From Anaerobutyricum faecale (lineage in GTDB: Bacteria; Bacillota; Clostridia; Lachnospirales; Lachnospiraceae), in NCBI GenBank assembly GCA_019119645.1, contig DWWR01000028.1, positions 1-64,000 of the forward strand: a stretch of DNA of 64,000 nt, written 5' to 3'. The notes below the pieces were generated by a model. It saw nothing but the letters and a program-made list of their open reading frames with translations. It did not search any database and was not told where the DNA came from. Below, in pieces: positions 34,844 to 44,486 of the stretch. A program made the position numbers and the translations under genes. Positions within the stretch are counted from its first letter, which is position 1. Each line of letters begins with the position of its first letter.

Positions 34844-35221
34844 TTGAGAGAAAAAAGCAACGAATCTGCTGAGATGTATCTGGAGACCATTTTAATTCTG
34901 AGTGAAAGACTCCCTGTAGTTCGTTCCGTGGATGTGGCCAACGAACTGGATTTCAAGAAGTCCAGCGTGAGCATCGCCATGAAGAATCTGCGGGAGAAAA
35001 AGCAGATCACCATGACCGACGCCGGTTATATTTATCTGACTGATGAAGGACGGGCCATTGCCGAGATGATCTATGAACGTCACAAAGTGATCGCCAAAGT
35101 TCTGGAATCCCTCGGCGTCCCAAAGGATATCGCCAATAATGACGCCTGCCGCATTGAACATGTCATCAGCCAGGAAAGCTTCGAGGCCATCAAAAAGCAT
35201 ATCCATAAATTTTCTCATTAA
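34844..35221 (+). CDS. DtxR/MntR-family metal-dependent regulator
   Basis: A 125-residue regulator. The N-terminal winged helix-turn-helix (YLETILILSE, VRSVDVANELDFKKSSVSIA, ITMTDAGYIYLTDEG) is followed by the metal-binding and dimerisation domain (ERHKVIAKVLESLGV, ACRIEHVISQESFEAIKKH), with His and Glu residues in the expected pattern. No SH3-like third domain, as in MntR. I put the start at TTG 34844, with GAGGTG 6 bases upstream; GTG 34835 would fall inside that site. It is divergent from the FeoB-associated gene. Confidence 0.87.
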   Translation: MREKSNESAEMYLETILILSERLPVVRSVDVANELDFKKSSVSIAMKNLREKKQITMTDAGYIYLTDEGRAIAEMIYERHKVIAKVLESLGVPKDIANNDACRIEHVISQESFEAIKKHIHKFSH

Positions 35222-35291
35222 TCTTTACGGTAAATTTTCTCATTTTACAAATGATTTTATGAATCGTAATCCAATGAAATATTTGCAAAAC

Positions 35292-35348
35292 AAAAAGGAA
35301 TGTACGGCATATCTTCTCGCACTGGAGACATCCGATACATTCCTTTTT
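35292..35348. terminator. Bidirectional terminator between DtxR and 3D genes
   Basis: A 13-bp perfect stem (35292-35304 with 35336-35348) with further pairing inside (CGG/CCG, TCTC/GAGA). A/T runs flank it on both sides, and it serves the convergent genes. Confidence 0.8.
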
Positions 35349-35366
35349 CTGCATTTCTTTTTTGTT

Positions 35367-36056
35367 TTAAATATAAACTTTGATTTTCTGATATTTTACT
35401 CCGTGGGCCATGGCCTTTCCATGACTGGCATAGTACACATCAATCTTTCTTCCTTTGATGGCTCCGCCGGTATCTTCCGCCACATACGTCTCATCGCCAA
35501 TCTTTACCCTGGTTCCCAGAGGAATGAGATTCTTGTCCACGGCGATGGTGCGGTTCTCACGAGGTCTCGTGCCGCTGGCTGTAGCAGCTCCTGCCCACTG
35601 TCCCGCACAGCTTGCACAGTTACAATAACCGGTGGTCTTCACCCACATGGTCACGTAATTCTTCACTGTGACCACACACTGTGCTTTGATGTTTGTTCCG
35701 GAAATCGTGGCAGTGATGACGGTTTTCCCTTTATCCCTGGCGGTGACCATGCCGCGCTTATCGACGGTCGCCACCCGCTTCTTACTTGACTTCCAGACAA
35801 TCTTCTTCGTGGAAGAATTCCTGATCTTCGCGCGAAGCTTCAGCGTATCATCTCTTTCCAGAGATTTTTTTGATTTATTTAATTTTATCGTTGGTGTTGG
35901 TGCCGGCGCTTCCGCTGCCTGTGGTGCCTGCGTCTGCGCTGTTTCCTGTGGATTGTATGGAGCCTCCGCCGCGGATACCCTCTGCGGTGCGAGACAGGCA
36001 AGGCCCATCATTGCCATCACTGACAGCAGGCCCAGTCTTTTTTTCACACAATTCAT
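35367..36056 (-). CDS. Secreted Big2 and 3D domain protein
   Basis: A 229-residue exported protein: signal peptide (LGLLSVMAMMGLACLA, cleavage near SAA), a Pro/Ala/Gln-rich linker, a bacterial Ig-like Big2 domain (LKLRAKIRNSSTKKIVWKSS) and a C-terminal 3D domain. The latter (TASGTRPRENRTIAVDKN, PLGTRVKI, AEDTGGAIKGRKIDVYY) has the conserved acidic residues of the lytic-transglycosylase-like barrel seen in YocH and related wall hydrolases. It is probably anchored by Big2 contacts and acts on peptidoglycan. ATG 36056 follows AGGAGG; an ATG at 36104 is too far upstream. Confidence 0.88.
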   Translation of the reverse strand: MNCVKKRLGLLSVMAMMGLACLAPQRVSAAEAPYNPQETAQTQAPQAAEAPAPTPTIKLNKSKKSLERDDTLKLRAKIRNSSTKKIVWKSSKKRVATVDKRGMVTARDKGKTVITATISGTNIKAQCVVTVKNYVTMWVKTTGYCNCASCAGQWAGAATASGTRPRENRTIAVDKNLIPLGTRVKIGDETYVAEDTGGAIKGRKIDVYYASHGKAMAHGVKYQKIKVYI

Positions 36057-36192
36057 AATACAACCTCCTGCATAAAATATTACATACTTGTTACTTATTT
36101 TCATGCTTCAATGGAGATTATATCATAAATATTTCTATTTGTTAAGTGTTTTTAACATATTTGTAACATTTAACGGTTTTTTCAGCAACAAA

Positions 36193-37221
36193 TTAAAATT
36201 TAATGCCCGCTTTCGTGCGCGCTTTCTCCAAAACTCCCACCACCGTCACTGACTCTGCCAAGTATTCCTGCGCTGTCTCATAGTCCTTTTCGTCAATCAT
36301 TCTGGCAAAATCCGTAAATTCCTGCGTCATACGATGATGCTTCTCCGGTGCCTTAAAATCCTCCGTCTTTGTGGCCCGGACCATGGCTCCCGCCGCGTCT
36401 CTGACCTTCTCCTTTACATTTTCGTCCACGTAGGTTGTCAGCAGAGCATCCGAAATATTCGGCTTACTGTCGACTTTCATCCAGCCTTTTTCCCCCTGAA
36501 TGGAAATGAATCCCGGACTGTCAGAATCTTTGGCTCCCGTACAGACTGCGCTGAACCCGTCATATTTAAGAACCAGAGTGCCGGAAGTATCCACGCCATT
36601 TGGTCCGATGTTCGGATAATACTCCACATCTTCCGGCTCTCCAAACAGTCCGACGCAGTAATGCACATTATAGACATTAATATCATACAAAGCCCCTCCG
36701 TAATAATCCGGATCAAAGGAGTGGGTGATATCTCCCGCCAGGTAGGCGTCATAACGGCTGGAATACTGAGAATAATTACAGAGCGCCATCCGAAGAGTAC
36801 CTAATTTCGCCAGATTCTTCTTCATCTCATCAAAAACCTCGTTGTGAAGAACGGTGACCGCCTCAAAAAGAAAAAGTTTCTTATCCTCCGCAAGCTTCTT
36901 CAGTTCCTTTGCCTCCTCGTAAAATCCGGTGAAAGGTTTCTCCAGAATCACATTTTTTCCGTGCAGAAGAGCTTCTTTCGCGTACGGATAATGCGCGTTA
37001 TTGACAAGGCCGATATAGACCGTATCCGCCTCCGTGTTTTTGAGCAGCTCTCCGTAATCCGTGTAAATCTCCGGAATCCCATACTGCTGCGCGAAAGCTT
37101 CCGCCTTTCCGCGGCTGTGTGGTCTTGCGAAAATCGCAGTCATCTCAATACTTTCCACCGGCTCCACCGCAAACAGCGCGTCTTCGATAATTTTTCCTGT
37201 ACCAATAAATGCAAGCTTCAT
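36193..37221 (-). CDS. Gfo/Idh/MocA-family oxidoreductase
   Basis: A 342-residue NAD(P)-dependent dehydrogenase fold. It starts MKLAFIGTGKIIEDALFAVE (nucleotide loop GTGKI), contains VILEKPFTGFYEEAKEL with the conserved Lys, and has the C-terminal alpha/beta domain with DITHSFDPDYYGGALYDINVY. Members oxidise or reduce sugars, inositols or related polyols. No sugar genes are adjacent, so the substrate is open. It stands alone on the minus strand. Confidence 0.88.
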   Translation of the reverse strand: MKLAFIGTGKIIEDALFAVEPVESIEMTAIFARPHSRGKAEAFAQQYGIPEIYTDYGELLKNTEADTVYIGLVNNAHYPYAKEALLHGKNVILEKPFTGFYEEAKELKKLAEDKKLFLFEAVTVLHNEVFDEMKKNLAKLGTLRMALCNYSQYSSRYDAYLAGDITHSFDPDYYGGALYDINVYNVHYCVGLFGEPEDVEYYPNIGPNGVDTSGTLVLKYDGFSAVCTGAKDSDSPGFISIQGEKGWMKVDSKPNISDALLTTYVDENVKEKVRDAAGAMVRATKTEDFKAPEKHHRMTQEFTDFARMIDEKDYETAQEYLAESVTVVGVLEKARTKAGIKF

Positions 37222-37352
37222 AGGGTCCTCCTTGTATCGTAATATTTCAGCTTAGTTTAGCATATACCCGGAAGTATTGTAAGTATATTTTTTATCCTTT
37301 CCTCTCCCGATCATTTCAACAAGCCCGGCATCAGAAATTCGAGATATAAGGA

Positions 37353-37386
37353 AAGGGACAATCTACTCACAGCAGACTGTCCCTGT
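37353..37386 (-). terminator. Terminator after spoIVB
   Basis: GGGACA(x)TCT pairs with AGA(x)TGTCCC, then TTTCCTT on the minus strand. A second perfect 11-bp hairpin (37403-37413 with 37418-37428, loop TGGC) lies just before it, 30 bases past the spoIVB stop. Confidence 0.6.
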
Positions 37387-37457
37387 TAATCAGGCAAACC
37401 ATATCCTTAATATTGGCATATTAAGGATTTATTTTTCCCCATACAGTTCTTCCCTTC

Positions 37458-38618
37458 TCACCTCTCCCCGGCTTCCTCCATCATGGTCTCCGCGCAGATG
37501 CCGTATCCTCTGGTCGGATCGTCCACGAAGACATGGGTCACCGCACCGATCAGTTTCCCGTCCTGGATGATGGGACTGCCGCTCTCGCCCTGGATGATGC
37601 CGCCGGTCAGAGCGATGAGGTCCGGGTCTGTGATCTTGATGCGGAGCGCCTTCTGAGCGTCTTTTTTGCTCAGGGAAATTTTTTCTATCTCGATGGTATA
37701 ATCTCTGCTCTCCCCGCTGATACTGGTTCTGACAAAGGCTTTTCCTGTTTTGATCTCCGAGGCGTCGGCCACTTCCATCAGCTGGCCGTTCCGGAAATTT
37801 TCCTGATGATTTTTTATGAGACCGAAGATGCCGCAAGTGCTGTTGATGCCGATGTTGCCCAGATATTTTTCCGGGATATAGTCGATGGTTCCGATGACCT
37901 GTCCCGGGTCTTTGGCTTTGCCCTTCATGATGGAAGCGATATCGGTCTCATAGATGCTTCCGCCGGCAATGTTTAACTGGACGCCCAGGTCGCAGTCGCT
38001 GATTCCGTGACCCAGGGCGGCAAAGTTTCCGTCTTCGGTGATATAGGTGACGGTTCCGATACCCTGGGTATCGTTGCGGATCCAGGCACCGATCTGGTAA
38101 CAATGATCTTCTTCGGAGTAGACCGGCTGTATTTTGATCTGCTGCTCTTCGCCGTTTCGGGAAATGGTGAGCACGGCTTCTTTCTCCTCGTTTTTCTGCA
38201 GGCAGGAAATAAACTGTGCCTTGGAAGAAATGTCTTCCCCGTTCATGGCCAGAATATAGTCCCCGGACTCCAGTTTACGTTCTGCCGGTGAGCAGGTTCT
38301 GTTGTCTGCCGTTTTTACATTCTGGATTCCCAGAACCAGAACGCCCCTGGTTTTGATGTATACGCCCACCGGCTCTCCGGAGGCATATACCTTGGTTTTT
38401 GTCTCCTTCTTATCCCCGCCCGCTGCCAGCGTCTCTCTTATGTCCTCTTCCCCTGCCGCGTCGTACAGTCGTTCCTCCACATGAAACAATTCTCCCGCCT
38501 GCGCTCCGGCGGCAAATAATACTGCCGTCAGCAGTAAAAAATAGAATCTTCGCAGCCTGCTTTTTTGCTGCTTTTGTGTTATCCGCGGCTTTTGTGCCTT
38601 CAATGAATTTTCAGCCAT
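37458..38618 (-). CDS. spoIVB: SpoIVB serine peptidase (sigma-K checkpoint)
   Basis: A 386-residue forespore protease that triggers pro-sigma-K processing. It has an N-terminal membrane helix (FYFLLLTAVLFAAGA), a PDZ domain (residues around GVLVLGIQNVKT, ESGDYILAMNG), and the S55 peptidase domain with His in FAALGHGIS and the nucleophile in GGIIQGESGSPII. ATG 38618 is preferred (GGGGG 9 bases upstream) to an ATG 20 codons earlier. On the minus strand CATACTA in the upstream region fits a forespore sigma -10 but I see no matching -35. Downstream spo0A is missing. Confidence 0.95.
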   Translation of the reverse strand: MAENSLKAQKPRITQKQQKSRLRRFYFLLLTAVLFAAGAQAGELFHVEERLYDAAGEEDIRETLAAGGDKKETKTKVYASGEPVGVYIKTRGVLVLGIQNVKTADNRTCSPAERKLESGDYILAMNGEDISSKAQFISCLQKNEEKEAVLTISRNGEEQQIKIQPVYSEEDHCYQIGAWIRNDTQGIGTVTYITEDGNFAALGHGISDCDLGVQLNIAGGSIYETDIASIMKGKAKDPGQVIGTIDYIPEKYLGNIGINSTCGIFGLIKNHQENFRNGQLMEVADASEIKTGKAFVRTSISGESRDYTIEIEKISLSKKDAQKALRIKITDPDLIALTGGIIQGESGSPIIQDGKLIGAVTHVFVDDPTRGYGICAETMMEEAGER

Positions 38619-38718
38619 AAAAAAATACCCCCATGCTAAAGTACTGACCTTAGTATGGCGGGCATTTTCTGAATTCACACAGACAGATTATTCTACATTT
38701 TTTTATTCGACAAAATTC

Positions 38719-40410
38719 TTATGGTTCTGACACGGCATGGTTGAGCCGTGAAGCGAATTTTTTCATTTCTCTGGCGTTGTCCAGGACGGTACTGGTAATT
38801 TCTGCGCCTCCGAGCATTCTTGCCAGTTCTTCCACGGATTCCTCCTCCGAGAGCCGGTAGATCCGGCTGATGGTGGAATTGTTGTCGCTGGTCTTTTCGA
38901 TCAGATAATGGGAATCCGCCATGGCCGCGATCTGCGGCAGATGGGTGATGGCGATGACCTGACGCTTTCCGGCAATCTGTGACAGCCGCTCCGATACTTT
39001 CTGGGCAGTCCTTCCGCTGATTCCGGCGTCAATCTCGTCAAAAATCAATGTCTCCACCTGTTCTTCGTCGGCCAGCACCGATTTGATGGCCAGCATGATA
39101 CGGGACAGCTCACCGCCGGAGGCGGTTTCCTGCAACGGCCGGACGTCCATGCCCGGATTGGTGGAGATCATGAAGCACACGTCATCTTTGCCGTCCGCCC
39201 GGCAGGCCGGCGCCTCAGTGAAGGCGATCTCAAAGCGCACCTGATTAAAATTCAGGTCCAGGAGCGCATTTTTGATGGACTCTGCCAGAGGAACGGCGGC
39301 CTTTTTACGAAGAGCTGTGAGCTTCGCGCAGGCGTCGTTCAGCTGCACAGCCAGACGGTCCCTCTTTGCTTTCAGTTCTTCCATCCGCTCATCAAAATGC
39401 AGCAGCGCTTCCAGACGGCTCTCCGCCCTGGCCTTATATTCCTTTATGGCCGGGATGGAATCGCCGTATTTGGCCTGCAAACGGTGGATCAGATCCAGAC
39501 GTTCTTCCGTCTGCACAAAGGTTTCCTCGTCGAACTCCATGGAAGACATGTATTCCGACAAATCCCGGTTAAAATCATTTAAAAGACCGTCCACCGTGGA
39601 AAGCTCTTCCATCAGTGTTCCGACGCTCTCATCATATTTTGTCACATCGGACAGAGAGCGGATGGCCATTCCCAGAAGATTTTCCGCGCTGGAGGAACTG
39701 CCGCTGGTCATCTCATGGACAGACGCACAAGCCGTGAGGATGTCCCTGGAATGAGAAATCCTCTGGAAGAGTTCTTCCAGTTCCTCGTCTTCTCCTTCTT
39801 TTAAGGCCGCGCTCTCAATTTCCTGTATCTCATATTTTAAAAATTCGATCTCTCGAATTCGTTCTTCTTCTCCCAGATTCTGTTCTTTCAGCTGCCGCTC
39901 TGTTTCCTGATACTGCCGGAACAGACCAGCGACTGTCTCCTTCACCGGTGCGATCTCCGTTTTATTGTAATTATCCAGGATTCTCCGGTGATTCTGCGGT
40001 TTCAGCAGCAGCTGATTCTCGTGCTGTCCGCTCAGTTCCAGCAGAAACGGGGACAACTCTTTCAGACGCGCCGCTGTAACGCTGCAGTCGTTGACTTTAT
40101 TGATAACTCTATTATTTGTAATTCTTCTTGAAATAATGATTTCGCCGTCCTCAAAGGGAATGTCAAATTCTTCCATTTTTTGTTTTACCACATCGCTCTC
40201 GGTGTGAAACACCAGCTCAATGAGGGCGCTGTCACAGCCATTCCGGATCATATCCTTCGGGATCTTGCTGCCCAGAGCCGACTGAATGGAGCCGATGAGA
40301 ATCGACTTTCCGGCGCCGGTCTCTCCCGTCAGGATATTCAGGTGGCTGGTGAAATCAATATCCGTTTCCTCGATCAGTGCAAGATTCTTTACATGTAAGT
40401 TAATGAGCAT
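38719..40410 (-). CDS. recN: DNA repair protein RecN
   Basis: A 563-residue SMC-like ATPase for double-strand break repair. It has the N-terminal MLINLHVKNLALIEETDIDF, Walker A GETGAGKSILIGSI, a long coiled-coil middle, and the C-terminal ABC signature (ETASGGELSRIMLAIKS) with Walker B TLIFDEIDAGISG. Length and order are typical. It follows argR by 16 bases and precedes spoIVB, the usual Firmicutes order. Confidence 0.96.
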   Translation of the reverse strand: MLINLHVKNLALIEETDIDFTSHLNILTGETGAGKSILIGSIQSALGSKIPKDMIRNGCDSALIELVFHTESDVVKQKMEEFDIPFEDGEIIISRRITNNRVINKVNDCSVTAARLKELSPFLLELSGQHENQLLLKPQNHRRILDNYNKTEIAPVKETVAGLFRQYQETERQLKEQNLGEEERIREIEFLKYEIQEIESAALKEGEDEELEELFQRISHSRDILTACASVHEMTSGSSSSAENLLGMAIRSLSDVTKYDESVGTLMEELSTVDGLLNDFNRDLSEYMSSMEFDEETFVQTEERLDLIHRLQAKYGDSIPAIKEYKARAESRLEALLHFDERMEELKAKRDRLAVQLNDACAKLTALRKKAAVPLAESIKNALLDLNFNQVRFEIAFTEAPACRADGKDDVCFMISTNPGMDVRPLQETASGGELSRIMLAIKSVLADEEQVETLIFDEIDAGISGRTAQKVSERLSQIAGKRQVIAITHLPQIAAMADSHYLIEKTSDNNSTISRIYRLSEEESVEELARMLGGAEITSTVLDNAREMKKFASRLNHAVSEP

Positions 40411-40426
40411 GTTTTCCTCCGCAAAA

Positions 40427-40885
40427 TTATTCCAGGCCTTTTATGATCAAATGAATCTCATCGATGACATCGCTCACCATTGCCGCGTCCTTTACCACGC
40501 AGAGCAGGGTATCGTCACCGGCGATGCACCCCACGACTCCCTTCATGGCAATGGAATCAATGGCCGCGCCGCAGGCCATGGCCATGCCGGAAACGGTCTT
40601 AATGACGAGAAGATTGCCGGCGCCCTCCATATGTATGATGGCTTCCGAAAGCACTCTCCGGTATTTATCAGAAACGTGCAGGTCCCTGGTGAGAATCGGT
40701 GCGTACTTCTGTTTTCCGCTCTCTCCTGCCACCTTCGTCAGTTTTAGCTCCCGGATATCTCTGGAAATGGTTCCCTGAGTAGAAGGAAAGCCCTCTTCCT
40801 GCAGACGTCTGGTCAGCTCTTCCTGGGTTTCGATATCATACTTCTCGATGAGTTCCAGTATTTTTTTCTGCCTCTTTCCTTTCAT
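40427..40885 (-). CDS. argR: Arginine repressor ArgR
   Basis: A 152-residue hexameric repressor/activator. The N-terminal winged helix (ILELIEKYDIETQEELTRRL, STQGTISRDIRELKL) and the C-terminal oligomerisation and arginine-binding domain (GCIAGDDTLLCVVKD) are clear. It senses L-arginine and controls biosynthesis and catabolism genes. Position between nadK and recN is conserved in Firmicutes. Confidence 0.95.
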   Translation of the reverse strand: MKGKRQKKILELIEKYDIETQEELTRRLQEEGFPSTQGTISRDIRELKLTKVAGESGKQKYAPILTRDLHVSDKYRRVLSEAIIHMEGAGNLLVIKTVSGMAMACGAAIDSIAMKGVVGCIAGDDTLLCVVKDAAMVSDVIDEIHLIIKGLE

Positions 40886-40903
40886 AACAACCTCTCTATA
40901 TAA

Positions 40904-41740
40904 TCACAACAATTTTTCTTTTAATATTTTTACAAAACTCACTTCTTTCATCTTAATAAACGGCGTACTCTCCGTAGCCTTATAAATGCGCACCTTATCA
41001 CCCGGGCGCAGCACAATGCCCTCCCTGCCGTCCGGGGAAATCACTGCTTCCTCCCTCTGTCCGTGGCGGATATTATCCAGAGTGATAGTCACCACATCGC
41101 TCTTGGCAAGAACCACGCTCCGGATAGCCAGCGAATGCGGGCAGATAGGCGTCACCACAAAATTCTTACAGGTAGGGTTGATGATCGGCCCTCCGGCTGA
41201 AAGATTGTAGCTGGTGGAGCCTGTCGGCGTACAGACAATGACACCGTCGGCATGATACTGTTCAATGAGTACGTCATTGATCTCAATGGACAGACCGATC
41301 ATCCGGGAAAACGAACGACGGCTGATGACGAAATCGTTGAGTGCCGTAAACCCTCCGGAACGCTCGCCGCCCCGGTAAACTTCCCCCCGGAGCATCATAC
41401 GTTTTTCCAGCTCATATTTATCATCCACCAGATCCTTTAAGGTCTCCGGCAGTTCTTTGAGATCCACATCCGCCAGAAAACCAAGAGTTCCCAGATTGAT
41501 GCCGAGAAGAGGGATATTCTGTCCCACCAGGCGGCCGGCAGCCGCCAGAATGGTGCCGTCCCCGCCGATGACGAGGATACATTCCGTGTGTTCCGGCACC
41601 TTGATGGGCGTCACATCATTATAATATCCGTCATAGATGTGGCACTGGGCGCCCATGTCAGCCAGCATATCCTTAATCTGACTGGTCAGAGCCAGCCCCG
41701 CGTCCTTCTGTCTGTTTGGAATAATCAAAAAATTCTTCAT
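40904..41740 (-). CDS. nadK: NAD kinase
   Basis: A 278-residue ATP-dependent NAD kinase making NADP. Motifs: VIGGDGTILAAAG, NLGTLGFLADV, NDFVISR, CTPTGSTSYNLSAGGPII, and the C-terminal SPDGREGIVLRPGDK. Cytosolic. Sits between tlyA and argR in the conserved block. Confidence 0.96.
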   Translation of the reverse strand: MKNFLIIPNRQKDAGLALTSQIKDMLADMGAQCHIYDGYYNDVTPIKVPEHTECILVIGGDGTILAAAGRLVGQNIPLLGINLGTLGFLADVDLKELPETLKDLVDDKYELEKRMMLRGEVYRGGERSGGFTALNDFVISRRSFSRMIGLSIEINDVLIEQYHADGVIVCTPTGSTSYNLSAGGPIINPTCKNFVVTPICPHSLAIRSVVLAKSDVVTITLDNIRHGQREEAVISPDGREGIVLRPGDKVRIYKATESTPFIKMKEVSFVKILKEKLL

Positions 41741-41775
41741 AATATCTCACTCATTTCCCGTAATCTGTGAAACCA

Positions 41776-42585
41776 TCAATGGTCCAGCGCTCCATGGGAA
41801 GCCTGCACCACCGCCGGTATCATCATTTTATCAATGGCGTGATCGCTTTCTGATTTCTGCAGATGCAGTAAATACTCAATATTGCCCTCCGGTCCCTTGA
41901 TCGGAGAATAATCCAGATGAAGGAGAGAAAAACCGATGGACGCCGCATAGTCCATGACCATGGCGATCACTTCCTCATGCACCTTGGTATCCCGGACCAC
42001 ACCCTTCTTTCCAACCTTGTCCCGTCCGGCCTCAAACTGCGGCTTAATGAGACAGACCACCTGTCCGCCTTCTCTCAGACAGTCTTTCACCGGCAGCAAA
42101 ATCTTAGTCAGAGAGATAAAGGAGACATCAATGGAAGTAAAATCCACCGGCTCTCCGATATCCTCCGGCTTCACATAACGCATATTTGTCTTTTCCATGC
42201 AGACCACCCGGGGATCGTTGCGAAGCTTCCAGTCCAGCTGTCCCCGCCCCACGTCAATGGAGAAGACCTTCACCGCCCCGTTCTGGAGCATACAGTCGGT
42301 AAATCCGCCGGTGGAAGCGCCCACGTCCATGCAGACTTTGCCGGAAAGATCCAGGTCAAAACATTCCATGGCCTTTTCCAGCTTGAGACCTCCCCGGCTC
42401 ACATATTTGAGGGTCGCGCCCCGCACTTCCACGGTATCTGCAGCCCTTTCATCAAAAGTACTTCCTGCTTTATCTTCCTTCTGTCCGTTCACATAAACGA
42501 TACCGGACATTATCATGGCCTTTGCCTTCTCCCGGGAAGGCGCCAGTCCCTTTTGTACTAAAATCATATCCAAACGCTGCTTCAT
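41776..42585 (-). CDS. tlyA: TlyA-family rRNA (cytidine-2'-O)-methyltransferase
   Basis: A 269-residue protein with an N-terminal S4 RNA-binding domain (LDMILVQKGLAPSREKAKAM) and a FtsJ-like Rossmann methyltransferase (MDVGASTGGFTDCML, SFISLTKILLPV, KPQFEAGRDKVGKKGVV). Relatives 2'-O-methylate 16S and 23S rRNA. It overlaps dxs by 4 bases (ATGA), implying coupling. Confidence 0.92.
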   Translation of the reverse strand: MKQRLDMILVQKGLAPSREKAKAMIMSGIVYVNGQKEDKAGSTFDERAADTVEVRGATLKYVSRGGLKLEKAMECFDLDLSGKVCMDVGASTGGFTDCMLQNGAVKVFSIDVGRGQLDWKLRNDPRVVCMEKTNMRYVKPEDIGEPVDFTSIDVSFISLTKILLPVKDCLREGGQVVCLIKPQFEAGRDKVGKKGVVRDTKVHEEVIAMVMDYAASIGFSLLHLDYSPIKGPEGNIEYLLHLQKSESDHAIDKMMIPAVVQASHGALDH

Positions 42586-44462
42586 AGTTCACTCACCTTT
42601 TCCATAATGCGGGCGGCCATGGAAGCCGCGTCAATACCCATCTGATGTCTCTGCCATTCCACACTGCCGTGCTCCACAAAACAGTCGGGAATCCCGAAGG
42701 TCAGCAGATGATTCTGATAGTCATTCCGGTGCAGGAAGGCCGATACCGCCTCCCCGAATCCGCCGGAAAGTATATTTTCTTCCGCAGTGACCAGGAGCGG
42801 ATACCGCTCCGCCAGATCGTGGAGCATTTCCTCGTCCATAGGACGGATAAAACGCACATTGACAAGCCCCGGCTGCATGCCCTGCTCTTTTAACAGATCG
42901 ACTGTCTTCAATACTTCTTCCATCATATTGCCCACAGACAAAATAACCACGGTCTTCCCTTTGTAAATGCTCTCACTTCTGCCAAGCTCCACCGGCGGCC
43001 GGAAATTCTTAAGTCCCGCAAAGGCCTCTCCCCGCGGATAGCGCATGGCAGCCGGCCCGTCGTAGTCTATGGCAAAATGCATCATATCTTCCATCTCGTA
43101 TTTATTCTTCGGGGCCATCAGCACCAGGTTCGGGATATGAGAGAGATAGGAAATGTCAAAAATCCCCTGATGGGTCTCTCCGTCCGCTCCCACCAGCCCG
43201 GAACGGTCCACGCAGAAAAAGACCGGAAGCTTCTGAATACAGACATCGTGGAGAATCTGGTCATAAGCCCTCTGCAGGAACGAGGAATACACCGCCACCA
43301 CCGGCTTCATGCCGGAGGCCGCCATTCCCGCCGCAAAGGTTACCGCATACTCTTCAGCGATTCCCACATCAAAAAAACGCTCCGGGCAGACCTTCTTAAA
43401 AGCCGCCAGTCCGGTACCCGAAGGCATGGCCGCCGTGATGGCCACCACATTTTCTTTCTCCTTTGCGATCTCTAAAAGCGTCTTAGAAAATACATCCGTA
43501 CAGCTGTCCGCTGTTTTTTTCTTTAATGGCTTCCCTGTCTTCACATCGAAGGGCTCGATACCATGAAATTTCTCCGGATTATTCTCCGCGATGGGATATC
43601 CTTTTCCTTTTTTGGTCATCACATGGATGAGAATCGGTCCCTCCATGTTTCTGGCACGGTTGATGGCGTGTATCATGGCGAAAATGTCATGACCGTCCAC
43701 CGGACCGTAATAAGTGATTCCCATGTTTTCGAACAACATCCCCGGAATAAACAGCTGTTTGATGGAATCTTTGGAACGCTTGATGGTCCTCACCATACTG
43801 TCCCCCACACCCGGAATATTCTTGATGGCCTGCTCCACATTGTCCTTGAACTCACCATAACTTTTCCGGGAGCGGATATCATTCAGATACCGGCTCATAC
43901 CGCCCACATTTTCTGAAATGGACATCTTGTTATCATTCAGAATGATAATGATATTTTTCTTTTCTTTCCGAAACAGCGCCAGATTGTTGAGCGCCTCATA
44001 AGCCATACCGCCGGAGAGCGCGCCGTCTCCGATGACAGCCACGATGGTCTCCTTTGTCTTTTTGAGATCCCTGGCAACGGCGAATCCCATGGCTGCCGCG
44101 ATGGAAGTGGAACTGTGGCCGGTGCCAAAACAATCATACTCGCTTTCCTTTCGCTTCGGAAATCCGCACATGCCGCCGCTTTTTCTCAGGGTGGCAAAAC
44201 CGTCCCGCCGCCCCGTCAAAAGCTTATGGACATAAGACTGGTGTCCCACGTCATAAATGATCTTATCTTCCGGCAGATGCAGACAGAGATGCAGCGCCAT
44301 GGTCAGCTCCACCGCTCCCAGATTGGAAGCCAGATGTCCGCCGGTCCTGCTGACATTTTCAATGAGGAAATCCCGGATTTCCTGCGCCAGCACCGGATAC
44401 AGTCTCGCCGGTATTTTCTTTATATCATTGGCTTTTTGTATTCTGTTCAAAATTTGACCCAT
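42582..44462 (-). CDS. dxs: 1-deoxy-D-xylulose-5-phosphate synthase
   Basis: A 626-residue thiamine diphosphate-dependent enzyme that starts the MEP isoprenoid pathway. It has FGTGHSSTSIAAAMG, the ThDP motif IGDGALSGGMAYEALNN with LNDNKMSIS, and the transketolase pyrimidine domain DVGIAEEYAVTFAAGMA. It is next to the polyprenyl synthase gene, so substrate and chain elongation genes are linked. Standard length. Confidence 0.96.
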   Translation of the reverse strand: MGQILNRIQKANDIKKIPARLYPVLAQEIRDFLIENVSRTGGHLASNLGAVELTMALHLCLHLPEDKIIYDVGHQSYVHKLLTGRRDGFATLRKSGGMCGFPKRKESEYDCFGTGHSSTSIAAAMGFAVARDLKKTKETIVAVIGDGALSGGMAYEALNNLALFRKEKKNIIIILNDNKMSISENVGGMSRYLNDIRSRKSYGEFKDNVEQAIKNIPGVGDSMVRTIKRSKDSIKQLFIPGMLFENMGITYYGPVDGHDIFAMIHAINRARNMEGPILIHVMTKKGKGYPIAENNPEKFHGIEPFDVKTGKPLKKKTADSCTDVFSKTLLEIAKEKENVVAITAAMPSGTGLAAFKKVCPERFFDVGIAEEYAVTFAAGMAASGMKPVVAVYSSFLQRAYDQILHDVCIQKLPVFFCVDRSGLVGADGETHQGIFDISYLSHIPNLVLMAPKNKYEMEDMMHFAIDYDGPAAMRYPRGEAFAGLKNFRPPVELGRSESIYKGKTVVILSVGNMMEEVLKTVDLLKEQGMQPGLVNVRFIRPMDEEMLHDLAERYPLLVTAEENILSGGFGEAVSAFLHRNDYQNHLLTFGIPDCFVEHGSVEWQRHQMGIDAASMAARIMEKVSEL

Positions 44463-44486
44463 ATGTTTCGTCCTCCGGACTTCTCA

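Noticed and set aside
38640..38680. Forespore sigma promoter for spoIVB (CATACTA as -10).
   Set aside because: No fitting -35 at 17-18 bases; evidence too weak for a feature.
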